Of a DNA stretch of 36,043 bases, positions 11,396 to 22,644 are shown in pieces. This DNA comes from Blakeslea trispora (Eukaryota; Mucoromycota; Mucoromycetes; Mucorales; Choanephoraceae). The stretch's first letter is position 1; every line of letters begins with the position of its first letter. Location: positions 1 to 36,043 of the forward strand of contig JAIWNE010000197.1 in assembly GCA_025331445.1 (NCBI GenBank), in the 5' to 3' direction. Below the pieces are notes generated by a model, which was given only the letters and a program-made list of their open reading frames with translations, was not told the DNA's origin and searched no databases. The translations under genes were made by a program, and so were the position numbers.

Positions 11396-11768
11396 CTTTT
11401 GTTTCGTTCTGTTCTCTTTGTGTTTTTTTTTGAAATAATAAAATGTTTAAGTAAAAAAATAATATAAGCGTATAAAAAAAGTACCTTGCTGGATGATAAG
11501 TGTTGATTTCCAAAGTTGATGTCGAAATGAAGAGTAAACGCAACAAGAAAAAAATCGAAAAGTGATAGTTCAAAAATTAAAAAAAAAGAAGAGAGCTTTG
11601 AAAAAAACTAAAAAGATTATAACAATTTATTGAAGAACAGATAAATTAGAAAAAAAAATTAATTGATGTAAGAACAACAAATACAAAAAAAAAATTATGA
11701 CTATAAAAAAGAGAAAAAGAGAAAAAGAGAAAAAGAGAGAACAGAGAAGAGAGAAGAGAGAAAGCAAA
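11396..11768. other. Convergent intergenic stretch with AGAGAAA microsatellite
   Basis: This lies between the two convergent genes. It contains AATAAAATG (near 11437), usable as a polyadenylation signal for the upstream gene, and a purine microsatellite of GAGAAA/AGAG words at about 11709-11764. Confidence 0.55.
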
Positions 11769-14351
11769 CTAGGCAATTATTTTAGCAAGCAGATCAAGAG
11801 CAACATGGAGATTTTCAAAGTGGTTTAAGACAATAGCAGCTTGGCTGTAGAGTTGACTGATGGGTATAATGGAAGTATGCGTGTCGACTTCAAAAGAAGA
11901 CTGCAGGAGCTCCATACTATACTCATTTTGATCGCTGTTGTTTTCGAAATATAGTTGCTTGTCTGATTTTTTGAACGATTTGACAAAAGCGAAATTGTGG
12001 GTTGTTGATGATAGGTCACCGTTTTTATCTTCTACCATAACTGGGCTTCTGAACAGACACTGCACTTGACAGTACCGAAGTACAGCAGTGTCGTCTTGTT
12101 GGAAGTATGCAAGAGCATATGAACCACGTTTATTTATTGTTGACGCCTCAACAGACTTGAACTGAGTACCCAGTACATCAACATGCTTAAACATGTCAAC
12201 TTGTCTTCGAACAGCGATTGTTCCAGGACAAAGCGCTGCGACAAATTCATCCTTGTAAACTCCAGCATATATCGTATTGTAATACGCAACAAGACAAGTG
12301 AAAGCATCGTTTGGCAGTGTTCTTGGCTTAGCCTTGATAAAACTGATAGTCTTTGGAGGAAGTACCTCGCAACCAAAAGCAGGAACATCACCAATACGCA
12401 TCTGATAAAACATGTTTAAACTGAAATCATTATCTACATGTAACGCATCCACAGGTTTGTATGCACCAAAAAGCTCCAGGACCTGGCTTATACAAGATTC
12501 AGGTATAGATGGCAGTAAGGCTGTGATTGAGGTCTCGGAATGTACTTGAAGCAAGAACTTGGTTAGGTAGGTGCGTTCAACGCAATCCTTTCTATTTGTT
12601 CTAATCCCTTTAAGGTCTTGGTTGTATCGTTCAAAGTTGAAGAGCCAATGAGATGGAGATGCCGAATAGTCAAGGATTGTCTCTTTCAAATGCATGGCGT
12701 AGTGAAAGTTGGTTGGAATCAACGACTTACTTTTGTAGATGACTACAAATGTTAAAAGAAACTCATGGAGAAGGACTTGAGCATCATCGAGTTCGTCAAA
12801 AGACAGACAAGGAGAGAGAAAGATACGGGAAGCCTTAACAAGAAGCATCCAGTGATCAAAGATTTGCTTGTTGAGGATGTGAGGCAATAAGTATGGCGAT
12901 AACACCAACAACCATGTAGACCATTTGTCTGCCTTAAATCGAGAAAACCCGTCACCAATTGTAATCTTGCGTGCAATTGATGATACTGCACGGTTCGGAG
13001 GGAGAACAAACTTGTTCTGCAAGATTACTTGCATGCCTCGCAAGTCCTTGCCAGAGATCATTGGCTCAATAGTTCTGGTCCCCACAGTCATTGGACTTGT
13101 TCAAATGGTGGCCATGTGCTTGACCACGCCCAAAAGAAGGTTGTGCATGATATCAATTCCTACATGGCGGATAGGATTGAAATAAGGAAGATCAAGGAGG
13201 ATGCTCCACCGAGTACCGTTTTCTCTTTCCTTCTCTGCCCGCTCTGTCTTAGAGGTTGTATTGAGCCATTCCTTGGCTTGCTGTCTGTGCTCACTGTTTG
13301 TTCTCTTGACCCAAACTGCCACGTTAAAGTCGGAGAAATCACGGGGGGCTTGACCTCTAACAAGAGCAGGAAAATGCTTTTTTGCATTTATGGCATGCAT
13401 TGATTGAATTGTAAGATGTCAGTCCAACCACTTTCTTCTGGGCAGGAAGATCCATCATATACAAAGAGATGGCGGCCTTGACAACTTACACACCATTGTT
13501 TTTTGTCTTCATCAGAACGCCTTCTTTCAATACTAAGGGATCTTGAACCAAAGGACGAAAGTAGTTGTTCATCTCAAAGGTGCTTGGCTCTCTTGGTCCA
13601 CTGATTAGGCACACCAAAATGGTGTTGGTGCGTAGATTACGGACCTCACGGGGCAAGTTTTAAATAGTCAAATATAAAGCACCAAAGCTATAATCATCTT
13701 TATACGCTTGGAACCAATCGCAATTGAGCGTCAAAAGCAGGTTGTAGTTGCTCATTTCTACGAAAGGCTTGACATCCGAATCTTGTAGCTTGAAATTCTT
13801 CCAAATATTACCATCGTATATATCGGAGAGAGTACCGGGAATAATTTCTCTAGACTTCCATTGGCTGATGAGATCAACAAAAGTATTTCTCATGCAAAAG
13901 GATTCCAAGGTTTTGACCAACGAGTTGTAGTAAAAGGAGCGAACAGAATCGATTTTATCATATTGATTGGGAGCAATCAATTTGGCTTGGCAAAGGTTAG
14001 AGGAAGCAAAGATACCAGCGTTTAAGCAATAGACCTGCTCTTGAACTTTCTCTTTTTTTTCTTCTGTGTCGTATGGGTGGATAGCATGGCATTCGACACA
14101 GTTAGCATACTCCTTGACGCTGTTTCTGCTATAGTTGCTTGACAAGTTCCAGTTATCGAAGGTGGATACCTTGCTAGGAAAGCGAAAGCTTTCTTCGGTC
14201 AGGCAGAGGACCATGTTGCAGAACAACATGACAGTCTCACAGGTGGCGTTGGTAAGCTGGCTCTTACGCAACAAGAGAAGCATTGCAAACAAGAGAGTTG
14301 CAATGGGCGAAGTTGGGTAGTTCTCATTTAAAAGATAATTGTTTTGAACAT
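11769..14351 (-). pseudogene. Tnp2-type (CACTA/Plavaka-like) transposase, broken
   Basis: This is a DDE transposase of the CMC/CACTA type, which cuts and pastes its element. From the 5' end (right), a probable exon starts after a TTTTAG acceptor at 14352-14353. The frame then has a CVECH-type Cys/His motif (near 14095), the block SDIYDGNIWKNF, and TLNCDWFQAY with the probable first catalytic Asp (near 13710). Next come GIDIMHNLLLG with the second Asp and its adjacent His (near 13130), a Pro-rich linker, DGFSRFKADKW, and LFNFERYNQ (near 12630) carrying the candidate Glu. The C-terminal half is open for 440 codons. Breaks are a TAA at 13662-13660, frame shifts near 13500 and near 13380, and a TGA at 13103-13101. 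The part upstream of the acceptor is replaced by the gypsy LTR, so the 5' exon is missing from the window. Confidence 0.8.
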
Positions 14352-14377
14352 CTAAAATGAACGGTAAAAAATGAGTT

Positions 14378-14551
14378 TGTAGTATTTGTCTCAGTGCTAA
14401 TAGATATGAATGCTAACTATAAACTGAACGAGACAAAATTGAGGCCTTTATTTAGGTGAAGAGAAAAAGTGTCTAACACTGTAAAAAACTCTTCTAATAT
14501 AATCGGGCTTCTAAGTGACTTCCTAAATGATTGTGTTCAAATACCACATTA
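14378..14551 (-). repeat. Probable 3' LTR of the gypsy element
   Basis: Read on the minus strand, a G-rich tract (TGGTGGGGGG, 14552-14561) of polypurine-tract type is followed by TAATGTGG, then about 170 bp ending AATACTACA at 14378. An AATAAA-type word (CTAAATAAAGG) lies in the middle. The start is uncertain by a few bases (14546-14551). The flanking word at 14373-14377 is GAGTT; its partner duplication is missing because the other end of the element is gone. Confidence 0.6.
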
Positions 14552-14588
14552 CCCCCCACCAGTCTTTTGGTAGTGTTATTGAGAAGTC

Positions 14589-17500
14589 TTACCTGGATTT
14601 TGGCCTCTCATTAGTCATGACTCTTTTTCTTTTTCTAGGGTTTTTGGTTTGTGTAGTATTTTCTTGAGGATGTTTTCTTGATCTACCTCTTCGACCTTTT
14701 GTTTTTGTTTGGGCTTTTGGCTCATTGCCGTTCCAGTACTCCTGAATTATAGCCTGAGAGTAAAAGTATTTGGATGCCACCCACTGATTGTAGGATTCAT
14801 CCATCTTTAACCACTTGATAAAGTATGAATACTTGTTTGTGTCTGGGTCTATGTAGTGATTGAGGATAGCTTCTACTTCTTTAACATTGTCAGGATTTAT
14901 GACATGATCACTAATCACTGGCTTTAGTTGAGACACAGTGACACTGCTTGGCAGTATTTCACCCGTTGTGTCTCTCAATACGTAAGTTCCATTCTGTGTC
15001 TTTCTGATGACTGTGAATGGTCCTTCATATATTGGATCCATTTTTGCTCGAAAATTAGGATGTACTCTTAATCGAACTAAACTATTGATGGGTATGTCTC
15101 TTTGTGCATGTGTTTTGTCAAACTTTTGCTTTTGAGCTGTTACTGCTAGTTTGGTTTTTTCCTCGATAGCAGGGAAGACTACTTCTTGTAAATCTTTGAT
15201 TCTTTGTGAAACCTGTTCGGGAGTCAAGTTTGATGCTTCACCTGTTTCCTCATCATAGTTCTTGAAGTCATTTAATTTTCTTCCGAACATGATGTTGAAC
15301 GGAGGTGTGTTTAAGCGTTTCGAGACTTTGTTGTTGATTGCTAGCTGTATTGAATAGACATATAAGTCCCATTCTCCGGTAACTCCTTCTACCACCTTCT
15401 TTATCGCATTCATAGCTGTGCCTACTGTTCGTTCAGCTGCGCCATTGGATTGAGGGAAGTAAGGGGTGATCGACCTGTGATCAAAACCAGCTTTGCTTTT
15501 GAATCTTTGCATAACTTGGTTAGTAAATTCTTTGCCGTTGTCAGATTGTAGTATTCTTGGAATACCAAAATCACAAAACACCGGTATTAAGGCTTGTACT
15601 ACAGCTTCTGTAGTTTTGTTCGGTATGGGTCGTAAGATCACAAACCGTGAACAAATATCAATCATGACTAGTAGATATTTGTTGTTTCGCTCTGTTACAG
15701 GCAATGGTCCTGCTAAGTCAATTGCCCAATGGTCTCCTGGTAAGGATGCTTGGACTGGCTTATGTGGATTGTACCCTGTCTTGACGATGTTCAATTTTTG
15801 ACATTGTGCACACTTCTTTGCTACTAAGAGTGCTTGTTCCATTAACTTTGGCCAATGCATACCGTTGTTGTGTACTGCCTTAACCATAGCTTCCGCTCCG
15901 AAGTGTCCAAATAAATGCGCTTTTTCCAATATTGTTTGCTTCTCCTCCTCAGTTGGGGGTTCAGTCATATTGTCTTGCAAATATTCTGCGCTGGCTCTCC
16001 TAGCGTACTTGTTGTTACTGCTTAATGCGTATGATTCGGAATGTAGCTTATCCAAATCACCCTCCCCCAGTTCTTTTTCTGCAGCAAAAAGACGTGATAA
16101 TGCGTCCGGAAGGACATTGTCCATGTCTGGAAGATGGATAACGGTGAAGTCATAATCAAGGATAGTTTCCAACCAATTCGTTAACATAGCATTGAGCTCC
16201 TTCTTAGTATGTATGAACACCAATGCTTTATGGTCAGTGCGTAGCACGAAGTGGCGACCCCACAAGTATGTGTGGAATCTTTGTAGAGCAAATACTATTG
16301 CTAAAAGCTCGCGTTTGGTTACGCCATAGTTGCGCTCAGACTTAGTCAAAGCTCTGGCTATAAACCCAATGTAGTGACGCTCCTTTGCGTCTGGTGTTTC
16401 TTGATACAATACTGCACCAATGCCCTCGTCGGAGGCGTCTGTGGCGACCTGAAATGGCAGCGACAAATCCGGTGCTTGCAACACTGGAGCATTTAATAAA
16501 GCCTGCTTGATGTCATGAAAAGCAACGTCCTGTTTGTGCGTCCATAATGGTCCTAGTTTGCCTGTATGATTGCGCAACCCATCTAATGGTGCCGTCAAAA
16601 CCGCTATTTCAGGAATATAATCGCGGAAATAGTTGACCAGACCGAGAAAACGCTGTATGTCTTTGCCTGTGCGTGACTGTGGCCATTCCATCGTATTGCT
16701 TACCTTACGAGGATCAAGATAGGTTTTGCCATTGGTAGAAACGCAGAAGCCCAACAGGTAAATTGTCTGTTGTGCGAAGAAGCATTTCTTGGGATTTAAA
16801 ATCAATTTGACTCGAGTGAGTTCATCAATGACGCTCTGCACATGGGTTGTGTGTTCCTGGAGGTCCTTGCTGTAAATGACAATGTCATCCACGAATGTGG
16901 CCACATACTTATGGAATGGTTCAACCGAGAATAGCTTGGCCATTACTCGCTGAAATTTGGAAGAAATTGGTTTCAATCCAAATGGACATCCACGAAACAT
17001 GTACTGTTTGCCATCGACAGATGTAAATGCAGTTTTGTGTTGGTGTGGTGAATAGATGGGAAAACGGTGAAAAGCGTTCTTCAAATCCAAAGTACTAAAG
17101 ACGTTAGAACCTGCTAACCTCTTAAAGATGTCATGAATCTTGGGTAGCGGAAAACGGTCTTCCTTCAAGTACTTGTTGATGTGTCTGGGATCTAAACAAG
17201 GACGCTTATCTGTGTAGTTACCCTTGCCATCTTTTTTGGGTGCTAATGTCAGTGGACTGTTCCACTTGTTGTCGACATTTGCAGGAACCTCCCTGATGAT
17301 ATCTTCCTTCAACCACCGTTCCACGGTTTCCTGTACTCTAGGCTTAAGTGTATCGGCAATGGGATATTGTGGCCTATAACTATCAGTTGCATCAGGAGTG
17401 TCAAGGTAGATGACCGCATCAGGATGAGTGCAGAAACAACCAGCAAGTATTGCCTCATTGGCTGCGATATTGTTTTGAATGCTTAGCATAAAATGTGCCA

Positions 17501-17711
17501 TTTCTGTAGGTGTTCCGAATGGATCGTCATTCGGCTCAACCTTGTCTTTGAATGGGCTTTCTGCGACACCTTTGCTTGGTGGGTCCCATGATGCGGCTAG
17601 GCCATAATAACCTATGCCCAATATTTTCATCAGGTCTGTGCCAATGGACATGGGAACATCCAGTGTCAAATTCATCACTTCAAATTGAAATGTGTAAGGG
17701 TTACCGTTGTA
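14589..17711 (-). CDS. Gypsy Pol polyprotein, 5'-truncated
   Basis: The frame is open from the palindrome junction to the stop at 14589 with no internal stop; 1029 codons follow the first ATG at 17678. In order it shows the end of an aspartic protease domain (FEVMNLTLDVPMSIGTDL). Reverse transcriptase follows, with LDPRHINKYL, FSTLDLKNAFHRF and the catalytic FVDDIVIYSK. RNase H has ATDASDEGIGAVL, ELLAIVFALQ and LRTDHKAL. Integrase has an H-H-C-C zinc finger ending CAQCQKLN, then IDLAGPLPV, QSDNGKEFTN and PQSNGAAERT carrying D, D and E. The C-terminal chromodomain has EVEAILNH, YFIKWLK and NQWV and targets integration to modified chromatin in related elements. All catalytic residues are present, so it is young compared with the Helitron and Tnp2 element. 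It lacks gag and most of the protease and is not autonomous as it stands. Confidence 0.92.
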   Translation of the reverse strand, partial: YNGNPYTFQFEVMNLTLDVPMSIGTDLMKILGIGYYGLAASWDPPSKGVAESPFKDKVEPNDDPFGTPTEMAHFMLSIQNNIAANEAILAGCFCTHPDAVIYLDTPDATDSYRPQYPIADTLKPRVQETVERWLKEDIIREVPANVDNKWNSPLTLAPKKDGKGNYTDKRPCLDPRHINKYLKEDRFPLPKIHDIFKRLAGSNVFSTLDLKNAFHRFPIYSPHQHKTAFTSVDGKQYMFRGCPFGLKPISSKFQRVMAKLFSVEPFHKYVATFVDDIVIYSKDLQEHTTHVQSVIDELTRVKLILNPKKCFFAQQTIYLLGFCVSTNGKTYLDPRKVSNTMEWPQSRTGKDIQRFLGLVNYFRDYIPEIAVLTAPLDGLRNHTGKLGPLWTHKQDVAFHDIKQALLNAPVLQAPDLSLPFQVATDASDEGIGAVLYQETPDAKERHYIGFIARALTKSERNYGVTKRELLAIVFALQRFHTYLWGRHFVLRTDHKALVFIHTKKELNAMLTNWLETILDYDFTVIHLPDMDNVLPDALSRLFAAEKELGEGDLDKLHSESYALSSNNKYARRASAEYLQDNMTEPPTEEEKQTILEKAHLFGHFGAEAMVKAVHNNGMHWPKLMEQALLVAKKCAQCQKLNIVKTGYNPHKPVQASLPGDHWAIDLAGPLPVTERNNKYLLVMIDICSRFVILRPIPNKTTEAVVQALIPVFCDFGIPRILQSDNGKEFTNQVMQRFKSKAGFDHRSITPYFPQSNGAAERTVGTAMNAIKKVVEGVTGEWDLYVYSIQLAINNKVSKRLNTPPFNIMFGRKLNDFKNYDEETGEASNLTPEQVSQRIKDLQEVVFPAIEEKTKLAVTAQKQKFDKTHAQRDIPINSLVRLRVHPNFRAKMDPIYEGPFTVIRKTQNGTYVLRDTTGEILPSSVTVSQLKPVISDHVINPDNVKEVEAILNHYIDPDTNKYSYFIKWLKMDESYNQWVASKYFYSQAIIQEYWNGNEPKAQTKTKGRRGRSRKHPQENTTQTKNPRKRKRVMTNERPKSR

Positions 17712-19041
17712 CAGTTACCTACAAAAAAATTAAATAATTTTTGAATTTCCGATCATGGTATTTCAACATGATGATACAATAAAACACTTCTTTCGAACAC
17801 TTTTTAAATTGAACATGAGCACCAGAATACACTTAACTGAAGAAGAAAAGCAAATGATCATCAACCTCCAAAATTCCGGCATGAGACCTGCTGAAATTTC
17901 GAGAAGATTGGGGATCAAACCACAAACGGTGTATACGATCGTTAGAAAGTTCAAGCAAAGAGGTTCTATTGCTCGAAGTCCAGGCTCAGGAAGACCCCGA
18001 AGTTGAGCGATCGTAGTCGTAGAGCCTTGGTTAGAGCAATAAAGCGCGACAGAAGGCTTACTTTGGCCGAGTTGACTGCCTCGGTTCCCGAAAATGTATG
18101 TGAGAATACCGTTCGTCGAGCATTGCATCTCATGGGGTACAGATGCCGTGTAGCTGTCAAGAAGCCCTTCTTGAACACAACACATAGGCTACTGAGATAT
18201 GCATTTGCCAAGAAGTATCGAAGTTGGACAGTAGATGACTGGAAAAAAGTCATCTTCACTGACGAAAGCTCTTTTGAGAATGGTAAGAGCTCACGGGCTA
18301 TTCTTGTCTGGCGCAGAGAAGATGAAAAGTGTTATTAGGATTGTCTGGCGCCATCATTCAGAAGTGGTAAGACTAGCACCATGGTTTGGGGAGCCATTCA
18401 ACATGGCTGTAAGTCTGAGTTGGCTTTCTTGGGTGAAGAAGAAAGGAAGGGAAGGGGCTTTGTGTCCTCGGCGTATGAGGGTGCCCTCAGCAGATTGATT
18501 GACAATCGTCAAGATGTGGTGTTGATGGAAGATTGAGCACCAGTTCACCGGTCCTGTGCTGCCAAAGAATGGAAAAAGAATCAAGGTATTGAGCTTTTGC
18601 CTTGGCCTAATCAATCACCTGATTTAAACCCCACTGAAAATCTTTGGGTTAAAATGAAGAGGGCTGTGCACAAGCACCGTCAAAGAAAAGGTCGCTTTTC
18701 TTCGCCTGAAGAACATAAGGCATATATAAAGAAAGTGTGGGATGAGCTTGCTCCAGCTCAATGGAACAAACTCATCGAAATATGCCACAAAGAATGGAGG
18801 AGGTGTGTCGTAATAAAGGTGGACCTACCCACTATTAGCGCCCTCTTTCCTTAAATAACTTTTATATTTTTGCTTCAAAAACCACTCAAACTAATTCAGC
18901 ACGATGTTTCCTCCATTTTGCTATTATTATTTGGTTGCTCAATGCTCGTTTATGTAATGTCATGAAGGGAAAGGATGGATGGCCATGATGATGATATGAT
19001 CGGAAATTCAAAAAATTATTTAATTTTTTTGTAGGTAACTG
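17712..19041 (+). mobile_element. Tc1/mariner element, left copy
   Basis: The element is 1330 bp, bounded by TA at 17710-17711 and 19042-19043. Terminal inverted repeats of about 45 bp begin CAGTTACCTACAAAAAAATT and end at GAATTTCCGATCAT. The transposase reads from the outer end inward. The copy matches the right element (27888-29217) in length and in both inner and outer end sequence. Confidence 0.92.
17815..18854 (+). pseudogene. Tc1-type transposase, left copy, broken
   Basis: This DDE transposase would be about 345 residues, the usual Tc1 length. From ATG 17815 it shows an N-terminal HTH pair (LTEEEKQMI ... MRPAEISRRLGIKPQTVYTI), a GRP-type linker (GSGRP near 17985), a second HTH, then VIFTDESSF with the first catalytic Asp (near 18250). 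The second Asp is in LMED (near 18525) and the Glu in the PDLNPTENLW block (near 18619). Breaks include a frame shift at 17995-18000, where the right copy has one more C. Further frame shifts lie near 18310 and 18370, and a TGA at 18535 follows LMED where the right copy has GGA. Neither copy in this window encodes an open transposase. Confidence 0.88.
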
Positions 19042-19043
19042 TA

Positions 19044-20873
19044 CATCTCTAGATTACTAAATGAGATACAGATCTTGTTCAGTGTTACCAAACATCCATC
19101 CTTGTTTAAATCTCTTGACTTAAGGTTAGATGCCAAGCACATTTTTGAATTCAGATTTTTATTCGTCTTCTGTTACTGAAAAAAGATATTTTTTACTTTC
19201 TCTTTCTTGTTTCTTGTGTCAGAGAGGTGAAATAATCACTTGGCTAGTTAGGGACTTCATGGGTATGGCTTGCTCTTGATCACTCTTGTGCATGCCAGAG
19301 AGGTGAAATAATCATTGTTCAGCCAAGGACTTCATGGGTATGGTTCATGTACAAGATCACTTGAAAGCTTTTTATTTTAAAAAGTCAACCTTTATTGCCT
19401 TTTCGATGCTTGTGTAACAAGCGTTTAATTTAATGAAATTCTTATGATGGTGAAGAACAAGCGTGTATGCAAGCACAACAATGATGAGACTTCGTTAACC
19501 GAAACCGCGATATTTTCCTACTCGAAAACTTGTTTTATTTAGACAAGCTATCATAGTCAGAGGACAAGGTTGCTAAGATTATGTAGTTCAGTATTGACCC
19601 GAATTCATTGTTCCATAGAACTTGCTTCTTTTTTTTTTCATAACAACCTAGGCGTTTCCTCTTGCAATAGTGCTCAATGGATTTAATTTTTTAGAGAAAT
19701 TTTGAACTTGGATGCTTACGTTATAAAACATTGCAATAAAGATCTCTGCGTCATATTTAAATAACGAATCCAGTTGGTACAGCGTTCATTTGGACAATGT
19801 CTCTTCCAAAAGAACATAATGCAAGGAATTTTTTTTTTTTTAGTCACAAGTACTTTTCGTCTGGTAATTCTACTTTATTACGACTATGCATTTCTTCATG
19901 GTGGTGAAGTCGGATGCAGTTTGCTTCTTTGGCCGGTCATTGCATGCAGAACGCTTTTCTTTCTTGGTAATCCTAATATCAAGCTACAAAATTATAGTGG
20001 ACAGAAAAAGACCAACAGCTTTGTTACTTGAAGAAAAACGAATTTTCGGTACACAGATAAGACACACGAAATGTAGGATGAGAAAGCAAGGACACTGATA
20101 TTTCATTTCTTAATCTCTCTTAGTTTGTATTCTGAGTATGTTGGGTTTTGTGAAGCTTTTGAGCTCACACAGAATAGCAGACAAGTTAAGTATTTTGATG
20201 CTCTTTTTGTTCTAAAGATTTGAGATGATATTCTATTTAATGTAGTTGCGACGACTGTTTACACAAAATGGCTTGCAAATGGTTTGTTGTTGAATCAGAA
20301 CTGATGGTTGATACAATCGCTGACCGTAAAGCTCAAACAACTCGCTCAAGTTATAATGAAGACTTTTATAGTTGACAAAAAAAAATAAGGGATGGGATTG
20401 ATTAAGTTGATTGTGGAATTGACATCAGCTGTCATTACGAATATGTTTTGCATTCAGTTTGTCTGACTGAGTCAAGGCTTTGTCGATTGTTCTCGCAATG
20501 TACCCTCAATATTTTCTAGAGGGTTAATATAGTTAGCTAGAGCAGGCTATGGCTTCATTTTGATATCAATACGAGATGATGAGTAGCTTGTTTAGTTTTT
20601 CGACATGTTGGTAGAATCAAGGGAAAGTCTGATTGAGATTGTGGCCAACGAAAGATTTATTGCAAGCGGTCCAGAAACTTAACAGTGTTGAACATAATCC
20701 TTTATTAATATCAAAGTGAGAAGGGCCCGATGTCAGTATTGATAGCATTTTAAAAGAATCACAGACAAAACATATGGTTGAAGACAAGCTCCTTGAGGAG
20801 AGTTCTTTCATCTTTACATTATTAAAACAGAAAGAGGTATATACATATTTATTATTTCTACAAAGGCTGCAAA
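19044..20873. other. Gene-free left-arm segment
   Basis: This is the mirror of 26045-27885. I find no gene in it. It contains a 76-bp tandem duplication and lies downstream of the left copy of the six-exon gene. Confidence 0.5.
19221..19364. repeat. Imperfect 76-bp tandem repeat, left arm
   Basis: Two units start at 19221 and 19297 with AGAGAGGTGAAATAATCA. Both contain GGACTTCATGGGTATGG and a GATCAC word. The mirrored pair is at about 27560-27704. Confidence 0.8.
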
Positions 20874-22644
20874 TCAGTCTTGGGTTGGCCAGTCAAAAGA
20901 AGGCCGGCGCCAGTTTGTTGTGTGTTGCTGCTGTCGTCATCTTTGTGGTCTTTTATTCTTTTGATCAGATCTTTCAAGATCTTGTTGACGTCAGCAAACA
21001 TCTCATCATTACGGTATGCTGCAAATGTCAGCGTAGTTTTTCGGCAGGTTGAACTGCGAGTCCAAAGAAACCTGATAAAGCCTTCATGCCTAACTTGCCA
21101 ATGTATATTTCAACCTCGTTTCCCTCCACCTTCATTCCTATGGCAACTGGACTCTTCACACCGAAAGCAACTTGTTCATCTACCATTCTCTTCAAATACA
21201 TGGCAATTTTGCACTTGTCTGACATCAGCTGATTAGACCTGGCATTTGCATTCTTCACCTCCATCACCAAAACATCAAGAAACAGATTCTTCTCCACCTC
21301 GCACTTCACCACAAGATCAGGTTGAAGTTCTTCTTGCTACCAGTAACAACTCCTAAACTTCTTTCTTGCTGCTGCTGCTGCTTATATCCCTCACCTCATC
21401 ACTGTTGCTTGAGTCAATGCCTACTCTTTCTAGAACACCATCCGTCCTAAATTTATGTTAAAACTAGGTACTAAGTCTGTTACTACGTATGGCTTACCAA
21501 ACACCGATGAAACTACTATCGTCTAGAAGGAAACGTCAACGAAACAGGAGATATTTTGGATGATGTGTGTATTTTTCAGTCATTGGCTTGCCTTGCCACG
21601 AAGGAAATTTCAAGCACAAGAGGCGAACTAGACTGATAAACATCTTTTGCTGCTTTGAATGGCTCTTAAATGCCTTGCTTCCAATTTGTGCAGCAACTTT
21701 TCCATCTTAGTAGGTCTTGCCAGGTCTTTATCTTTAGCTTCTTTTTCATCATCATCATCTTCATCATCATCATCTTCATCATCTTCATCTTCATCTTCAT
21801 CACTTGAACCACTACTGCTACCGTAATCGCAATCATCTAAGGCTATTTTTTGGTTAATATTGGATGTTATGTGTCTTAACTAATACGAAATTACCTTTAC
21901 AACTTCAAAAGACCAAGACAAAAGACACTTGCTGATTTCGACTCTGTTTCTTTCATTTCTTTTTTTGAGTCGACATACAACTTCTTCGGGCAAATCATAC
22001 TCCCATCTTTGCAGATCTGTCAAACAAAAAAATAAAGTTCAAGAGCTTTGAAAATAAATGTTAGTATCTATCACATAAATCAAAACGCCATTATAATTAC
22101 AGGAATTGGCTATCTGAAAGAAGTCTTAATGCTTCAGCCAATTGAACAGATTTGTCTCTATAGTCCATGAGGGCTTTGCCAACATCAAAGCCAGATTCAA
22201 CCCACTAATACAAGAAGAGAGAGAAAAAGCATAAGATAAAGACAAAATAACAAAATGCGTTACAAATTACCTTGCTGCTATTGTCATACATAATTGATTG
22301 CTTGATACCATTGCCATTGAGGTATTTTATAATCTTTTTTGACCAAATAGAAGCATTTTCAGGGTCTGAATTGCATTGCTAAGAAAAGAAAAACAAGAAG
22401 GATGATCAATAACTTGGCCAGTTTACAAGAGAAATGATTTTACCTTCAATTGCTGTTTCAGTGCGTCAACTTTCTTCTCTTCAGCTTCAGTCAAATCATT
22501 TCTTGCTGTCAATTCTTTCAAGAAATCAGCAAATGTTTCGTGAGCAACCATCTTTGAGCAGCCGCTATGCTCTTTCTTGTAGGCAGCATCAAATTTGTTG
22601 AGACAAAGGTCCTTGATTGCAGTGTTTTGAAGATAATTGCTCAT
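20874..22644 (-). pseudogene. Left copy of the PD-(D/E)XK-like gene, broken
   Basis: This is the mirror of the intact gene at 24264-26044, with the same start (ATG at 22644) and the same splice sites. Relative to the right copy it has several single-base losses in exons: near 21335 (GAAGTTCTTC against GAAGTCTCTTC), near 21360, near 21525, near 21087, near 21015 and near 20984. A two-base swap near 21195 changes one Lys to Arg. The 73-codon first exon is identical to the right copy. The number of single-base losses in a copy otherwise almost identical to an open one points either to consensus errors or to very recent relaxed selection. Confidence 0.8.

Larger units (their letters stand above)
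14378..17711 (-). mobile_element. Ty3/gypsy chromovirus, truncated in its protease region
   Basis: This is an LTR retrotransposon on the minus strand with pol in the order protease (C-terminal end only), RT, RNase H, integrase, chromodomain, followed by a polypurine tract and a 3' LTR. Gag, most of the protease and the 5' LTR are absent. The reading frame runs right up to the TA at 17710-17711, where the palindrome begins. Nothing past the palindrome or the next Tc1 element continues the protease frame. Confidence 0.88.
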
